This document shows positions 42,281 through 54,368 of a DNA stretch of 64,000 nt, piece after piece. A program made the translations under genes and the position numbers. How positions within the stretch are numbered: the first letter of the stretch is position 1; every line of letters begins with the position of its first letter. Origin of the DNA: Lates calcarifer (taxonomy: Eukaryota; Chordata; Actinopteri; Centropomidae); contig NC_066852.1 of NCBI RefSeq assembly GCF_001640805.2, positions 248,001 through 312,000 on the forward strand, read 5' to 3'. The notes under the pieces were generated by a model. The model was not told where the DNA came from and did no database searches. It was given only the letters and a program-made list of their open reading frames with translations.

Positions 42281-44300
42281 AGTAATCTGTTAATAATACC
42301 TGAGTGGTGCTTATGATCAAAAAGGTTTATATCATAATGAATAAAATTGTAATTTTCATTTTCAAATTGTGAGAAAAATAATTTACAAAAGAAAGAAGAC
42401 TTAATTCTACAGACATTTTTTGTTTCTCAAAATATAACTTAATTCTTGAAATCTTGCCCCAAATACTGAAACACACAAACACCACCTTTTGAAATAGGAG
42501 TTGTAACACTAAATTCTTTTATTTTACCATCAGCAAACACTTTCTCTCTGGAGAACAACTCTGTATTTGATTTTTACTTTGGACTGATCTTTGCATATAA
42601 ATTAAAAAATGAAATACTTTAAAAACAATATTTTCCTGCAAAAATAATCCTAAAGTTGGACGAGAGAGATCATCAAGCTCTAAAGCTCTAAAACTTTTTG
42701 TAATTCTCCAAACTGACCACTGGAGGGAGGCAGAGATCTGATTAAATCTCTAATGTGACCATGACTGTCAAAGTTTTGTCCTCATGACTTCAGGGGGACA
42801 TTACTCAAGACTTCGACATAGTCTAACCTTAACCACTGACCCAAAAAATCTGTTTTTCCAACTGGGGACGTGGCTTTTTGTCCCCAATTAACTGGTCTTT
42901 TAGTCTGAGATGTGTCCCCATAAGTTACTTTAGTCAGACCCAAACACACACACTTCCCTCCAGGACTTTTATCCAGAAATGTGCAGAGTGTAAACATTCA
43001 CACCAGAGAGGAAATGAACACATTCCTCAGTCTGCTGCAGGAACATTGTTACCTTCACTGTGCATGTTTCCCAAAAAGCAGCAGGAGAGATGTGGGTTGT
43101 GTTGTGGTTTCAGGAGTTTTGACCCCTGATGATGCACAGAGACCAATTCTGCATTAAGCCACATAAACTAAACTCATCAATTAAAACAACAAAACTTCTT
43201 CACGGCAACATCTGGTGAGGAGGGAGACCGGCAGTCTGATATAATTAAATATATAAATACAGGTTAATGACAACAGCTGTTCGCTGTCTTAGCTTTGCTG
43301 CCACACAGTCTGTTAAACCAGTCTCCTCCTGCTCTGTGATCTCAAATAGAGATTACATGTTTATCAGCAGTCATCACCAAGCTCCTGCTGATAAAAGTCC
43401 AATGGTCCTCGTCAATGTACGTCCACTAAAGTGGTCATTTCTGACACACTCAGATTGTTATTCTAAGTGTCTGACAACATTATGGATAGGAGTCCTTCAG
43501 AGATAGAGATTTTTATCAAAGAGTAAGATCCTTTTTGTTTCACCAGAAACATCACTATATATCTACCAGACTCCATTGACTCCAATACTGGAGTTCATTT
43601 TGTTTAGTTAAAGCTTCAACCCTCACTGAGCAGTTTACGTCATTGTTTTGGAAAAGCTCAATTTTCCCCTGTGCACACTGGAAAACCAAGCCAGTGTCTT
43701 CAGATTTACACAAATAATTTAAACAGTACAATAACATATAATATAGTTATGATATAATGTTAAGTCAAGATCTATTAATCAACAGCACAGCCTCACTGAG
43801 ACTTTTATCCTTGTTTGTTTTAGGTGGGTTCAGGATTTCGTGTCATTTAGTCTGCCGGTCTGGGGTCCGGTTCTGTTTTCTGGATTACAGAACTCACCGT
43901 GGGGGCTCCGTCTCATTGGTTTGGTATGTGAGTTGTATTTTTCCTGCACAGCCAGACTTTTAACCCTTTGAGACTCATAAATATTTTTCACTTTGAAGTC
44001 TCTCCTCTTTGTCTGAGAGTCGACCAGCTCAGACAGTGAGTGTTCAACTGTAAAAAGAAAGATAGATCACACAGATACACAGACCCTTTATTAATGTCGA
44101 TGGAAAGAAGCAGTGGCAAAGTCACAAAGATCTAAACAGAAAAACATGATAAAGTCACTGTTTTAACCCTTTAAACATTCGGCTTCTTATTATTATTTTT
44201 GTTATTTTCTCTCTTTATTTAGTCACATTAGACATTAGCCACTGTTATATTCAGAATTGAGGCTATTTATGTTCAAAGTTATGCTCACGGTTTTTTCAAC
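42281..44300. other. Intergenic, no gene seen
   Basis: AT-rich sequence with one fold-back family half-copy (43454-43583). Nothing else supportable. Confidence 0.5.
43454..43583 (+). repeat. Fold-back repeat family, half copy F
   Basis: 'tgtctgacaacattatggat', 'aaagagtaagatcctttttg', 'cagaaacatcactatatatc', 'ccagactccattgact', then truncated. Confidence 0.75.
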
Positions 44301-44699
44301 CGTTTAGCTTAAACCACGCCCACTTCCGTACGACCAACCCCTTAACGCCCGCGTTTTCATGGACACCGCACCAGTCCAGCTAATACTATAACACAGTTAG
44401 GAGGTAGCATGCTAGCTAGCTAATTCTTGTCTCATTGCGTGGTCTGATAAACAGTAAATTCATCAAATTCAGCGCCGCCGAATCCTGTTTTCCAAGCTAC
44501 TGTAGCTGTTACGCTTTGTGGTTTCTATGGAAACACAGCCGTCGTTTCCTTGAGTCGTTAGTTATACGAAAGTGGGCGAAGTTTCATCTAAGCAGGGTTG
44601 TATAATCAAAGAGGCGTGCATTATTTATTTATTTAAAGTTTCCTTGACATAGTGGTTGAAAACAACTACTTTACCTTCCTTTGTGGCAAAAAAAACAAA

Positions 44700-44963
44700 A
44701 ACAAAAAATGTCTGCCACGCGCCATATATTCTGGCAAGGACGACAAAATGGCGGCCAAATTGGAATTGAAGTGGGAGTTACGAGTGGAGTGTGGCGACAG
44801 GTGGGCAAGACAGAAGATTCCACGGGACTGAGCAGACTGGACGACAGACGACTCAGCTAACACCAGAAGATGGCGGCGGTGGAACATTTGGGGTGCTAGC
44901 TGCCGTTAAAACCCGAAGAATGGTCGTTGTCGCCTCCCTCCGCACTGTTTACACCTGTGTAAG
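44700..44963 (+). promoter_or_regulatory. CpG-bearing promoter / first-exon-like segment with YY1-type motifs
   Basis: Two ATGGCGGC motifs lie at about 44746 and 44869, the second in a CAGAAGATGGCGGCGG context. They sit in a GC-rich block followed by a donor-like AAG|GTACGTTT at 44963/44964. Short ATG frames exist: the one at 44869 stops after nine codons and the one at 44920 runs to the donor in phase 2. Neither joins in phase to the next exon at 47250, so if this is exon 1 it is non-coding or an intervening exon is missing. Confidence 0.45.
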
Positions 44964-47249
44964 GTACGTTTTATTTACTCTGCAGTTGTTTAAGTCGCTG
45001 AATCTACTGCTGATGTATTATATATATGTTTGTGTGTTTTGCCCACATGATAAAATGTTGCTACTTCTTGTTGCTTCGATTATTGGTCGTGATTCTGCCG
45101 TAAAGTGTTTGAAACCAGGTTACTGGGATTAACATTTACACCTGTTTGGTGCAATGTTTGCCTGTTGAGTCGCGAAATGTCCGTTTGTGGCGCCATACCT
45201 GAGTATTGTTGATACTCTGTTGTTGCTGGTGTGAAGGGATCATTAAATAAGCAGTTTTATTCAGTATTCAAGTCAGGAATGATTGATAGCCTGTTTGTTT
45301 TTTAAATGTTTTTGTTCTGGTTCTTTGTTCATCTATAATTCAGCACTTAACTCCTTCCTCTGGAAATATGTCTTTGTTTACTGATACTGATTTTCAGTAT
45401 TTCTAATGACAGAGTTATTACAAGCCATTATTCCAGGCAGAGTATTTATACATATTTTCAGACGTGTTTAACCTTCGTCTTCATTGGGTTCAGTTTAGAC
45501 TAAAAATAAGTCTTAAAAACTCAAATAAAATCAACCCTTTTTCCTTTGCTCCCCTCCTTTCTTTGTTTTTACTTTATTTATCTGAGTCAGTCTCTTTATT
45601 TTTTTCATGTTACTCTTTTTATTCTGGTCCCATTCAAGTCCCTGTCTCTTTAAAATACAAACACCATATCCGACATAAATTATTCAAAGAATAATCTTCA
45701 AACTGGAGAGGATCTTTTCCCATATTTTTTATTCTGTTGAATTTTGTGAAGCTCTTATTTTTTTGTCTTCAAATGAAGATTAATATTGTTATAACTGTGG
45801 ATGTAAAGGCAGCCACTGGTGTCCTGTCTGTCCAGCAGTCCTGCTGGTTTAAAGACCACAGAGTCCTGCAGAGACTGGACCAGATCCACTCACTGACCTG
45901 ACTCATGTCTGAGAGAGATTTACAGTTCCACATCCACAGCGTTCAGAGTTAATCCTCAGTTTGTTTCACCCCCACAGAGTTTTTATTTATTCCTCCATAA
46001 TCTGTTTCCTCTGCATCCACCACAAACTCCCACATCTCTGCTCCTCACGGAGAGTCTGAACGGGAACATTCAGAGCGTGAAATGTTGTTCGTTTTGACTT
46101 TATTTTCAATAAACGTCCTCATTAAACAGTTGTGGAAAAATTCTCTTTATCTCGGCTCAGACAGACAGCGTGAGGACGAGAGCTGGACAAGATGCAGGGA
46201 GAGGAATCAAACTGTTGTTAAACCAGGCTGAGCTTTTATTTGATCTCCAGTGCATAGATTTATCACTGAGATAGAATCAGGAAGTGAAATAAAACTGTGG
46301 ACTGTCGGACTGTGATCTCCATGAGACAAAGACAGAGAGAGAGAGAGAGACTACAGATGGGAAATGGATCTTTTCTTTCCCTTTTGTTTGTTTTCCATCT
46401 GTCCACCTGTCTGCCTTCTCCTTCAGAGGCATCCCAGTATAGAAGCTGATCAATAAATCAATCAATACCCCCCCTCTGCCACAGAGGAGCAGAGTGAATT
46501 TTCTAAAAACAAAAGAAGGAGCAGTAACAGGCAGTGAAACTAAAACCAGTTTTAAACCTTTTGTTTTATTCCAGATTTTATTGTTTTTACTCCAAATAAA
46601 TAAGAAAACCAAATAAAAACCATTTCCTCCTGTTTGTTTCCTAAAAACTAAATGAGCTTTTTGAAAAGTGAAACTACTTATTTGTGAGGTGTTTTTAAAG
46701 ATTCATGTCTTCAGTAGGGACTCGGAGCTGAAAGCCACATGGTGAATTAATTAATGGTAAATAATTTACAGCAACAATCACGACATGCAGCAGCACCAGA
46801 GAAAGGAGATAAAATGTGATCCAACATGAGACTGACCCATTTTTTCTGCTTTGCCAAACCAGTTCAAGGGCCCGGTCAGAACTGGTGCCCATAATCCTCA
46901 ACCAGGTCCTCGTGTTTCAAGGAAGCAGCTTTAGCTCAGGAGAACCAAAAACTCAAAGACCAAAACTCTGTGACTGCCATTAAAAAAAAGTAGTCTGCCT
47001 ATAAAGAAGAAAAACCAGAACTATTAGCACTAATGTTACATTTGACGTTTGCTTGCAAGTGTAATTTTAGCTAGCTAGCCAGCCAGCTACTATAACCTTG
47101 GTAACAATAGTTAATGTTAGCATGCTACTTTGGCATTGGTCCACCTTCCAACATCTCTTAACATCTGGCTTCATAAAAGGCCAACATTGTATAAGATGTA
47201 GTGAACAAGTTTGTTTTTAAAGCACTGTTCTCTTGTCTGTTGTTTACAG
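44964..47249. other. Putative intron of the unknown gene; no exon recognised
   Basis: AT-rich sequence with a GA microsatellite (46332-46350). A coding exon supplying the start codon may hide here, but I cannot identify it. Confidence 0.35.
46332..46350. repeat. (GA)n microsatellite
   Basis: Nine to ten GA units. Confidence 0.9.
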
Positions 47250-47363
47250 AGTTGTCCGTGATTGATGTGGAGCTACCGCCACCGTTGGACTGCAGCTCGC
47301 CCACATGGTCTCTGGATAGTTCTGGAACTCATTGTTCCTCGCCTTCATCGCAGGCCAGACAGG
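47250..47363 (+). CDS. Unknown gene, exon a
   Basis: Only the frame starting at 47252 is open upstream of the acceptor. It reads LSVIDVELPPPLDCSSPTWS then SGTHCSSPSSQARQ and ends in phase 1. A second frame is open from ATG 47265 (MWSYRHRW...) but gives Cys/Arg-rich sequence downstream that looks like a shadow. Confidence 0.55.
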
Positions 47364-50300
47364 GTAAGATTCATTAGAACAGGCTGAGGTAAAACCAAGG
47401 CAATACTGGACATAAATGAATCGTCATGTTGCTCTGTAACTGCTGGAGGTGAAAATAAGAAAATGTTTGCAAATAGCTTTAAAATATCAACTAAACAGCG
47501 ATGATGTGAAAACAAATGACCAGAGGAAGGAAAGTTATCTCAGGTTTGTTGAGCTTCCAAGGCCACCATATTTATGTATTCTTTATTTTGATCCTGCTAA
47601 ACTTCCATGAAAGTGCTCGCTCGTCTTCTTGGGGTCGACACAAATACACATCAGAAGAAATACTTGGATTTAAAAGTAGTGATACCACATTAAAATACTC
47701 TATTACAAGTGTGGCATTCTAAATTTGACTTTAAAGTATATCAGTATTAAGATGTACTTATATACCATATTTGTTCTTTATATAACCTAAAATGGAAGCA
47801 CTGGAAGGCTGTGCTTAAATACAGTGCTTATGTGGGTGGTTTAAAATAAACAAAACTTAGCTCAGATGTCTTGAGGTATATTTAAATAATTTAAAATGAG
47901 TAGACCAACACGTCAGCAGAAAAGTTTCTTCTAAAAAGACTAAAATTACACAGAATATTTCTGCGTTTCTAGCAGGAACTCTGACCTAATTCTGCAGGAC
48001 TTATAGCTGCTCTTTGCAGCCATTTAGTGGATTAAAACTCACTGATTTTCTAAGTGTTATTTATTCCTTCCTGAAGCTGGAAGCAGAGTCAGTGTAATCT
48101 CCGCCGCTCAGTCCTGACAGGCTAATTTACCCAGTCAGAGCCTCCATTAAGAGAAGGCAGTTTAGTGTCAGCTCACTCCGTCGGCATGGATCTCATTTAG
48201 AGAAGATTTGAGCTTTGAGTGTCTGAGTCTCGTCCAACACACACAGCTGCTGCTGTACAGATCTTCACATGGAAAAGATCAGATTTTTAACACTGGGAAC
48301 TGTAGGCTCCTGTACATGCACACAAACAAAAACAGTGTCTGTAGGAATCAACAAGAAGCTGCAGGGTGAGGAGAATTAATTGATACTAACCCACTTAACA
48401 GGAGGGGGAGGGGTTGGTGGGGTTGTAGGGCAAAGCTAGTCATCGGATGAGACAGCACAGAGAAGACAGGAAGAGGGAGGGAGTGGGATGTGTTACATTA
48501 GCATTTTTATTTATTTATTTTCCCCTGAGGAAGAATCCAAAACCCAAAGATTCAGTTTACAGTCATGATAAAACAGAAACATATCAACAGCTACTGGGTA
48601 GATTGTTATAAATGTCAAGTCCACATGTACGTGGGTATTTATTAAAAAAAAAAAAAGATTGTCCCCCTTAAAAAAATAATTCTCTGTCCACGGGAAAACT
48701 CAACAACACATCGTCAAGCCTGCCAAACCAGCAGGTGGCAGGTTACACTAGCTGAAGAAATAACAATGAGTTGGGGGGGGGGGGGTCTACTTCATGGATG
48801 TTGAATGTTTCACGCCTTCTCAAAATGGTCTGACTCTACAGTTGCTGTAAATTCAGTTGAATATAGTGAGGTAGAATCTCCTTTTTAATGGTCTGGACGC
48901 AGGTTTTGTAAGTGTTATTTTATTTTATTGGGCACCTGTCAGCCAGGAGAAGTCACTCTTATCAGTCGTAGTCAGGGATATGAACCACATACGTGTCAGT
49001 TAGTATTTGATAGCTGTAAAGTGGATTAATAAAGATGATTTCTGTCCTTGTTCTTCCTGAGAAAATGGCTTGTATGTTTGTTTACTCTGCTCATTCCTTC
49101 GTTCAAAATGACCTGAATTTTGTTCCACTGAAAGCCTGGTGAGCGAAATATTGGCAAATTTTTTATGATTCCATGACGCACTGATACTGTGAGGACAGAA
49201 AATATATAAACAACGTAGAGACAGAAAGACATGGATTTAATCAAGAAGAACTTCAAATTTCACATGCAAATAAACAAGGAGACAATGGACGGGCTGAATT
49301 ATGCAAACTGAATGGTGGGCAAAGTAAGTTGCAGCAGGTTCAACCTTGTACTACGTCACCGTCTGTGCCAATTAAAGCGCCCGCCCGGCATCACCGCCCC
49401 TCCTCCATTATCCTCCGGCCTCAGCGTTGAGCTCTGAGAGCGGAGAAGGGGAAGGTATGTGGGCTCAGTGCCAGCCGAGCCTGGGAATAAAACACAGAGG
49501 CTACCCGTGTGGGGTTCAGCTCTGAGGCAGGCGGGTTACCACAGCAACCAACCACCACTGCCAGACTGGGGTGGTGGTGGTGGTGGTGGGGGCACCTCCT
49601 AAATGTCAACTTTTCCTGGAAATGGGAAGAAAAGAAGCTTTTTCAGTCTATTGCTTGTGTAGCTTACAAAAACCTGACAAAAAAGGGGCTTTGAGAGAAA
49701 TTCTTAAACAATCAGGTCATCAGAAATGTGTTTATTTATTATCCACGAATTATTTAAGATTTTTATTATATACCCTTAAATGGGGGGGGGGGGGGAATCA
49801 TCCTCCAGTTTTGTTAAATATCATTTTCATGGGATTTTGCATCATGGTAGAAAAAAAGGATTTGTTATAGTAGAACCATTTTATTCCACACATTCTTCTT
49901 GTCCTCACCAAACCTGGTGCCTACATTACCCACAACTCAGCTGCCAGCAGTTTGGTCTTATGCTGAGTTCTAGATTGTGGCTGCCCAATCCACACCAGAC
50001 ACCCAATTTTTTCCACGAATGTTAGGGTTTGATGGTTGAGGTTAGGAAGTAGCTGCATTTGATCAGATTTCCGGTAGAGATTCAGCAATGACGCAAATGT
50101 CTTGAAACTTGAACATTTCTGAGTTGGAGGATTCGGAAAACTTGGGCCAGTTTCATGCTCCACGGCTTTGGATGCTCCGACATCACTCAGCATTTTTGGT
50201 GTTAAAGAAAACTAGTCAAATGAACCCTATTTACTTGTGCTGTACTGGTAAATAAAATTTGAAATCACTAAAGCTGCTCAACCTAAGTTACATAGTGACA

Positions 50301-51857
50301 GTCCTTCATGTTTGCCAAAGTTTGTCGCTCAAGATACTTAAACCTACGTTTAGTGGCGTATATTCTAAGCCACAAGATCAACTCTTCAGTCATGCAACTA
50401 TCTTAATTTTTCTGAAGTTGTGAGCACTCCTAATTTGTAAACATGGACATTTTTCCCACAGCTATCGTCCACCCATGATGTGAAGGCAGCGTATGAACAT
50501 CAGAGGTTCACAAAGTCCAGACTGACAACAGCTGATTCAAGCCTGACAAGCAGAGTCTGAAATATCATAAAATGGCCACCGACTGAGACCCTTTGGATGT
50601 AGGTGACAACATGATCCTTCCCCTGGTGTCACCCCTCAGGACAAACCTTCCTGCCTCTCCGATGGTACGAATAGCAGAGTTCTCTCTACATTTTTCATCT
50701 GTCCAGCAGTTGTTTCCTACTGTGAGATGAGCATTACAGATGCAGTTTTTGTATATATTTGTGCTCATTAGTGCTGATGTTCAGCCTCCTGCACAGTACC
50801 ATCTGTAAATCGCTTCCCTGGGCATCATGAAGATCTGATTTCAGCTCAGCAGAGTCAAGCCTGTGGTGGCTCCAGGAACCAGATCCTAATTATCAGGCCT
50901 GTGTGTCCCTGCAGGAACAACAAAGCTGCAGCCAGAATCTACATACAGCTCAGACTTCCCTCTTCTCTCTGATGAGAACACTCCCGCCGGGTCGGAGCTG
51001 CTGCTCGAGAGGCTGCTGCAGGGAGACCGACGCAACACGAGACGCATTTCAGGGTGAGTCTGCCATCTAAGAGAGTCGCTGAGTTTCAACTTGTTTTGTA
51101 GTAAGAAAAAGAGGAACTCACATCCAGTGGCCTCACAGTGGCAGGCGAGGTCATCAATGAATAGAACGATAATCACAACAATGGCTGATCACCATAGTCA
51201 CCATCACCACCACCCATTCCCCACAATAAACCATGTTCATCAGCAAAGAAAAGTAGTGGTAGAAATAGGAGCAGAACCTTGGCATTACTTTCCACTGCTC
51301 TTGCCGAGTAAAGGAATGAAGCTAGCTGCTGAATTTGCAACATTTCTTCTTCTTGCTTACTTATGTTAGAGATCAGTTATTCAACATAGAGCTCTAACGC
51401 CCTGTAAGACCTGTGCTGAACCATCTCCAAATTGACTTATTCGGGATTTAGGAGGTGTAACTTCAAACAGTAGTAACGAATAATTTCTGTAGCTGACTTC
51501 TGAATCATGTCATCAGTTCAAACCCATGTTTAAAGCGAATCTGTTGAAATGAGGAACAGTCGTGTAGCATCAAGCTGATAACAGTGTGTTTTATGAGCCG
51601 TTAAAGAGGGCCCCGGGTCTCCAGGGTTGGAGGAGGTGGTGCTCCATCAGGTCCTGCTGGTTCTTACTCACAGAAAATGTTTCCACTCGGAGGAGGAGGA
51701 GGGCGAGACTCAGCGGCGGCCCAGAAAGTGCAAGTCTGGCTTGAGGGCGACTCACTTTTCTGTCCAGCATGTTCAGTGTCTGGGTGCAGTTATATCTGTG
51801 GGAATCCTGGATGTTAGACAAACTAGAGTCTGTACAGAAGGAGCAAAATACTGTTGA
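47250..51857 (+). CDS. Unrecognised gene, three phase-compatible coding exons (5' end missing)
   Basis: Exons 47250-47363, 50915-51053 and 51674-51857 join in frame, phases 1 then 2, with good acceptors (TTGTTTACAG, TGTCCCTGCAG, TTCTTACTCACAG) and donors (GTAAGATT, GTGAGTCT). The segment begins LSVIDVELPPPLDCSSPTW, includes DFPLLSDENTPAGSELLLER and ends after a Glu run and basic patch (FHSEEEEGETQRRPRKCK) with a stop at 51857. It is Ser/Pro/acid-rich, without membrane segments, so probably a disordered nuclear or cytosolic protein. No start codon lies in these exons in this frame. I do not recognise the family. The downstream part of the last exon is less convincing; a weak donor AAGTGCAAG could end it earlier. 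Confidence 0.5.
48773..48785. repeat. Poly-G tract
   Basis: Thirteen consecutive G. Confidence 0.9.
49366..49454 (+). promoter_or_regulatory. Promoter-like GC-rich segment with splice donor
   Basis: A sharp GC-rich island (GCGCCCGCCCGGCATCACCG, then CCGCCCCTCCTCC) in AT-rich DNA ends with GGGGAAG|GTATGTGG at 49454/49455. No ATG lies between, so it could be an untranslated alternative first exon feeding the exon at 50915. The transcript it serves is unknown. Confidence 0.35.
49568..49592. repeat. (GGT)n microsatellite
   Basis: GGT units ending in a G run. Confidence 0.9.
49782..49795. repeat. Poly-G tract
   Basis: Fourteen consecutive G; length of such runs is error-prone in assemblies. Confidence 0.9.
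50915..51053 (+). CDS. Unknown gene, exon b
   Basis: Entered with two codon bases it reads TTKLQPESTYSSDFPLLSDE then SELLLERLLQGDRRNTRRIS. The ELLLERLLQ stretch is a short amphipathic helix containing an LxxLL-like pattern (a nuclear-receptor box type motif, though such motifs occur by chance). Leaves in phase 2. Confidence 0.55.
51674..51857 (+). CDS. Unknown gene, exon c (candidate last exon)
   Basis: Acceptor is good and the phase fits exon b. Reads KCFHSEEEEGETQRRPRKCK then less characteristic sequence to a stop at 51855-51857. No poly(A) hexamer with convincing context follows closely, so further exons are possible. Confidence 0.45.
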
Positions 51858-52468
51858 TATTCTTTTAGGAAAGATATGTTGAAATCCTAGTAATTCTTTG
51901 TATAGTTAGTGGATTTTAACATCTGGAAGGAATTAATGGAATACTAATGACAGTTCTCAAGCAAAATGACACCAAAGTTACACACTGCTGACCGATGTCA
52001 CTGCTGCTAGCGATGATTAATTGCATCAGTGGTAATGATCCAAAGTTTTAAGAGGTCATGTCCCCCATTTTTACATCACAGAACAATACTGCCTCAGTAT
52101 TTCCTTTGTGATCAGTCTGTCAGCCATGATATATAGTCATGTTTTTAGCAGGGGTAAAATGAGAGCCGAGTCGATGCACAACATGAAAGACAGGAAAAAC
52201 TGGAGTGTGTTTTTGCTTAAGCTTTACAAATTAAGATCTATAATAACTGGAAAATTCTACTGCACAACCCTGACATAAAGAATATTTTTAGAGGTTTATC
52301 AAAAGATGGAAACAGGCAAGACATCTTGGTTAAAATGCCAAACTAGAGTATGTTTCCAATGTAGCTGATGGAACCATTGCAGAATTATCATATCTTCCTT
52401 AGTTACGTTTCCATCCAAATGTAGAGCAAATTTTAAGAGGAAACTGGCAAAGAAAATGTGATTTTTTT

Positions 52469-52498
52469 TTTTTCTGTCCACTGTAGTGGACAGAAAAA
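52469..52498. repeat. Perfect 14-bp inverted repeat with 2-base loop
   Basis: TTTTTCTGTCCACT, GT, AGTGGACAGAAAAA. It lies inside a repeat-like region with 'tttccatccaaatgtagagc' (about 52410) and 'ccatctaaatgcaaacgcat' (about 52694), which suggests a fish MITE. Confidence 0.8.
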
Positions 52499-52762
52499 GT
52501 GTGAATATTTGTGTGAATATTTAGCCTGAAATCATCAAATGGAGTATGAATAACACGACCTGATTTTTTTTTGGTTCATTATTTCACAGCGCTTCATTTC
52601 TCTGTTTATTAAGCTATAACTCTTCCCCATAACCCCAACAAAAACAGCTTAAAATGCGTAGACATGACACGCGAAATGTCCTGAAAGTGGCGTACCATCT
52701 AAATGCAAACGCATGAGATTGTGTTGGAATATTAGGAGCTGGATTGTGGAGATGAAAAGCTG

Positions 52763-53173
52763 ATGGCACCAACTCTGAAGACGGTGCCATTGCACGAGAA
52801 GAGGGTGCAACACAGAAAAAAAAAGATCACTAGATTCATTAACTGGAACACCTTTTGTTGTTTGTTGCTTTTAACACCCTGTGGATGTTTTTCTGTTGGA
52901 AGTCTAAAAAGGAAACCAAAAGGAGAGAATCTGTTGGTAATGAGGAATAAAAAGCCTATAGATGCCAATAACCCTGATTCTCTCAAAGCTGTTGATATTG
53001 AGGTCATTCCTGAGTACATTAGAAGGGGGGTTCGACTTAAAAAACGACTTCAGAGCAGACTTTTTGGATCTCAACCCTTAAAGCAACAGCACCCTGCAGG
53101 TTTTAAAGAATCCATTGATTCTGTAGATGTGGTGCACAAGTTTTTGTGGTGTGGGAACTTCATATTACAGTAG
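52763..53173 (+). other. Orphan 136-codon open frame
   Basis: Starts at a real ATG (MAPTLKTVPLHEKRVQHRKK). It contains a hydrophobic stretch (FCCLLLLTPCGCFSVG, about residues 31-46), then a Lys/Arg-rich segment (LKAVDIEVIPEYIRRGVRLK) and ends FLWCGNFILQ. I recognise no domain. It follows repeat sequence directly and may be a fragment of a transposon or a chance frame. No splice sites or promoter support it. Confidence 0.25.
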
Positions 53174-53334
53174 GTTGGAATGTTTCCTTTTAAAATTTGT
53201 TGTAAATCTATTCTGAGTAGGTATGTATTGCTCTGTTTAGATTTCACTGTGAAGACAAATAGACAGTCTATATTGGGTAGGTTTTTGTGGACTTTCTTCA
53301 TCCATGTCCTGAGTGATTTAAAGTCCCCCTGCTC

Positions 53335-53660
53335 TTAGTTTAGATTTAGGGTTCAGGGTTAAAGTTAAGGGCATTGAAATATCTCTTTGACCTTCCTTGT
53401 GACGTCCGCCGACTACATGGTTAGGGTTTTGGGCTAGGGTTAGGGTTAATAGTTCAGACTCAGGGTTTACAGCTAAGGTTTGGGTTTAGGAGTCAGGCTT
53501 TGGATTTATGGCTTGGATTAGGGTTTAGTTTCAGAGTTGGGGTTTAGGACTAGAGTTAGGGGCATTGAAATATCTGTTTGACCCTCCCTGTGATGTCCAC
53601 TAACTACAGAGGTAGGATTTAAGGCTAGGGTTACGATTTAGGGTTCAGGCTGTATGAGCT
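53335..53660 (+). repeat. Telomere-like degenerate repeat block with 191-bp duplication
   Basis: Many TTAGGG/TAGGGTT-like words in degenerate tandem. A longer unit is repeated at 191 bp: 'gcattgaaatatctctttga' at 53371 and its near copy at 53562, each followed by 'ccttccttgtgacgtccgc' or 'ccctccctgtgatgtccac'. Confidence 0.75.
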
Positions 53661-54368
53661 GTATATGTGTCCAAAAAATGATCCCAAGACTCGAATAGTA
53701 TCTGTGGTAAATTCTGAATATTGTCAGAATAATAGTGGAAAATTTGCGTGAACGTAAACGTTCTGATTGCTTTGGGTTTTACCCTCATCAACCACCCGCT
53801 TGGAACATGATAGTAAGAGATTCACAAATTAAGTGTAGAGGGGAGTTCCTGTTGTTCTTGCAACACATGCGTCTTGTTGACTAATCATCTCAGTTTGTTT
53901 CCACCGGTGTGTGATCTGGTGTCTGACATTAAACAGGCTGAAGAAATGTACAGGCACAATAAAATATTTTCTGTAGGACTCTCAGAGTTTTAGAACTTTT
54001 TTGTAGGTGGCAGTTTATTCTCCTTGTTTTAATCTATTGTCTTCTGTCTGTACTGTGTTTCTCTCCTCTCAAAAGCACTTTGTCCATTGTCAAAAGTACT
54101 TTATGATAAAGTTTTCTTGCTTTAAACCAAAACAAAAGAACCCAAACAAACCAAAGTACTGCAAAGAGCTTTCGCACCAAGCACAAACCCAAAGAATGAC
54201 AAGAACCAGACTGACACTCTGACGCTAGCTTATAGCTTATCAGCCATTACTTCTTTGTAGCTTTTGCTGGTATTTTCTGTTGCTGTGATGATGATCATTT
54301 CACATTAAAAAACAGGATTGGTTTATAAAGTGATGCATTTTCTTACCGTATATTAAACAACCCAACTT

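Larger units (their letters stand above)
47364..50914. other. Putative intron of the unknown gene
   Basis: Holds poly-G tracts (48773-48785 and 49782-49795), a GGT repeat (49568-49592) and a promoter-like GC-rich segment with a donor (49366-49454). No coding exon recognised. Confidence 0.4.

Noticed and set aside
47265..51700. Alternative frame MWSYRHRW... through the unknown gene exons
   Set aside because: It has an ATG and stays open, but the product is Cys/Arg-rich and looks like a shadow of the more protein-like frame.
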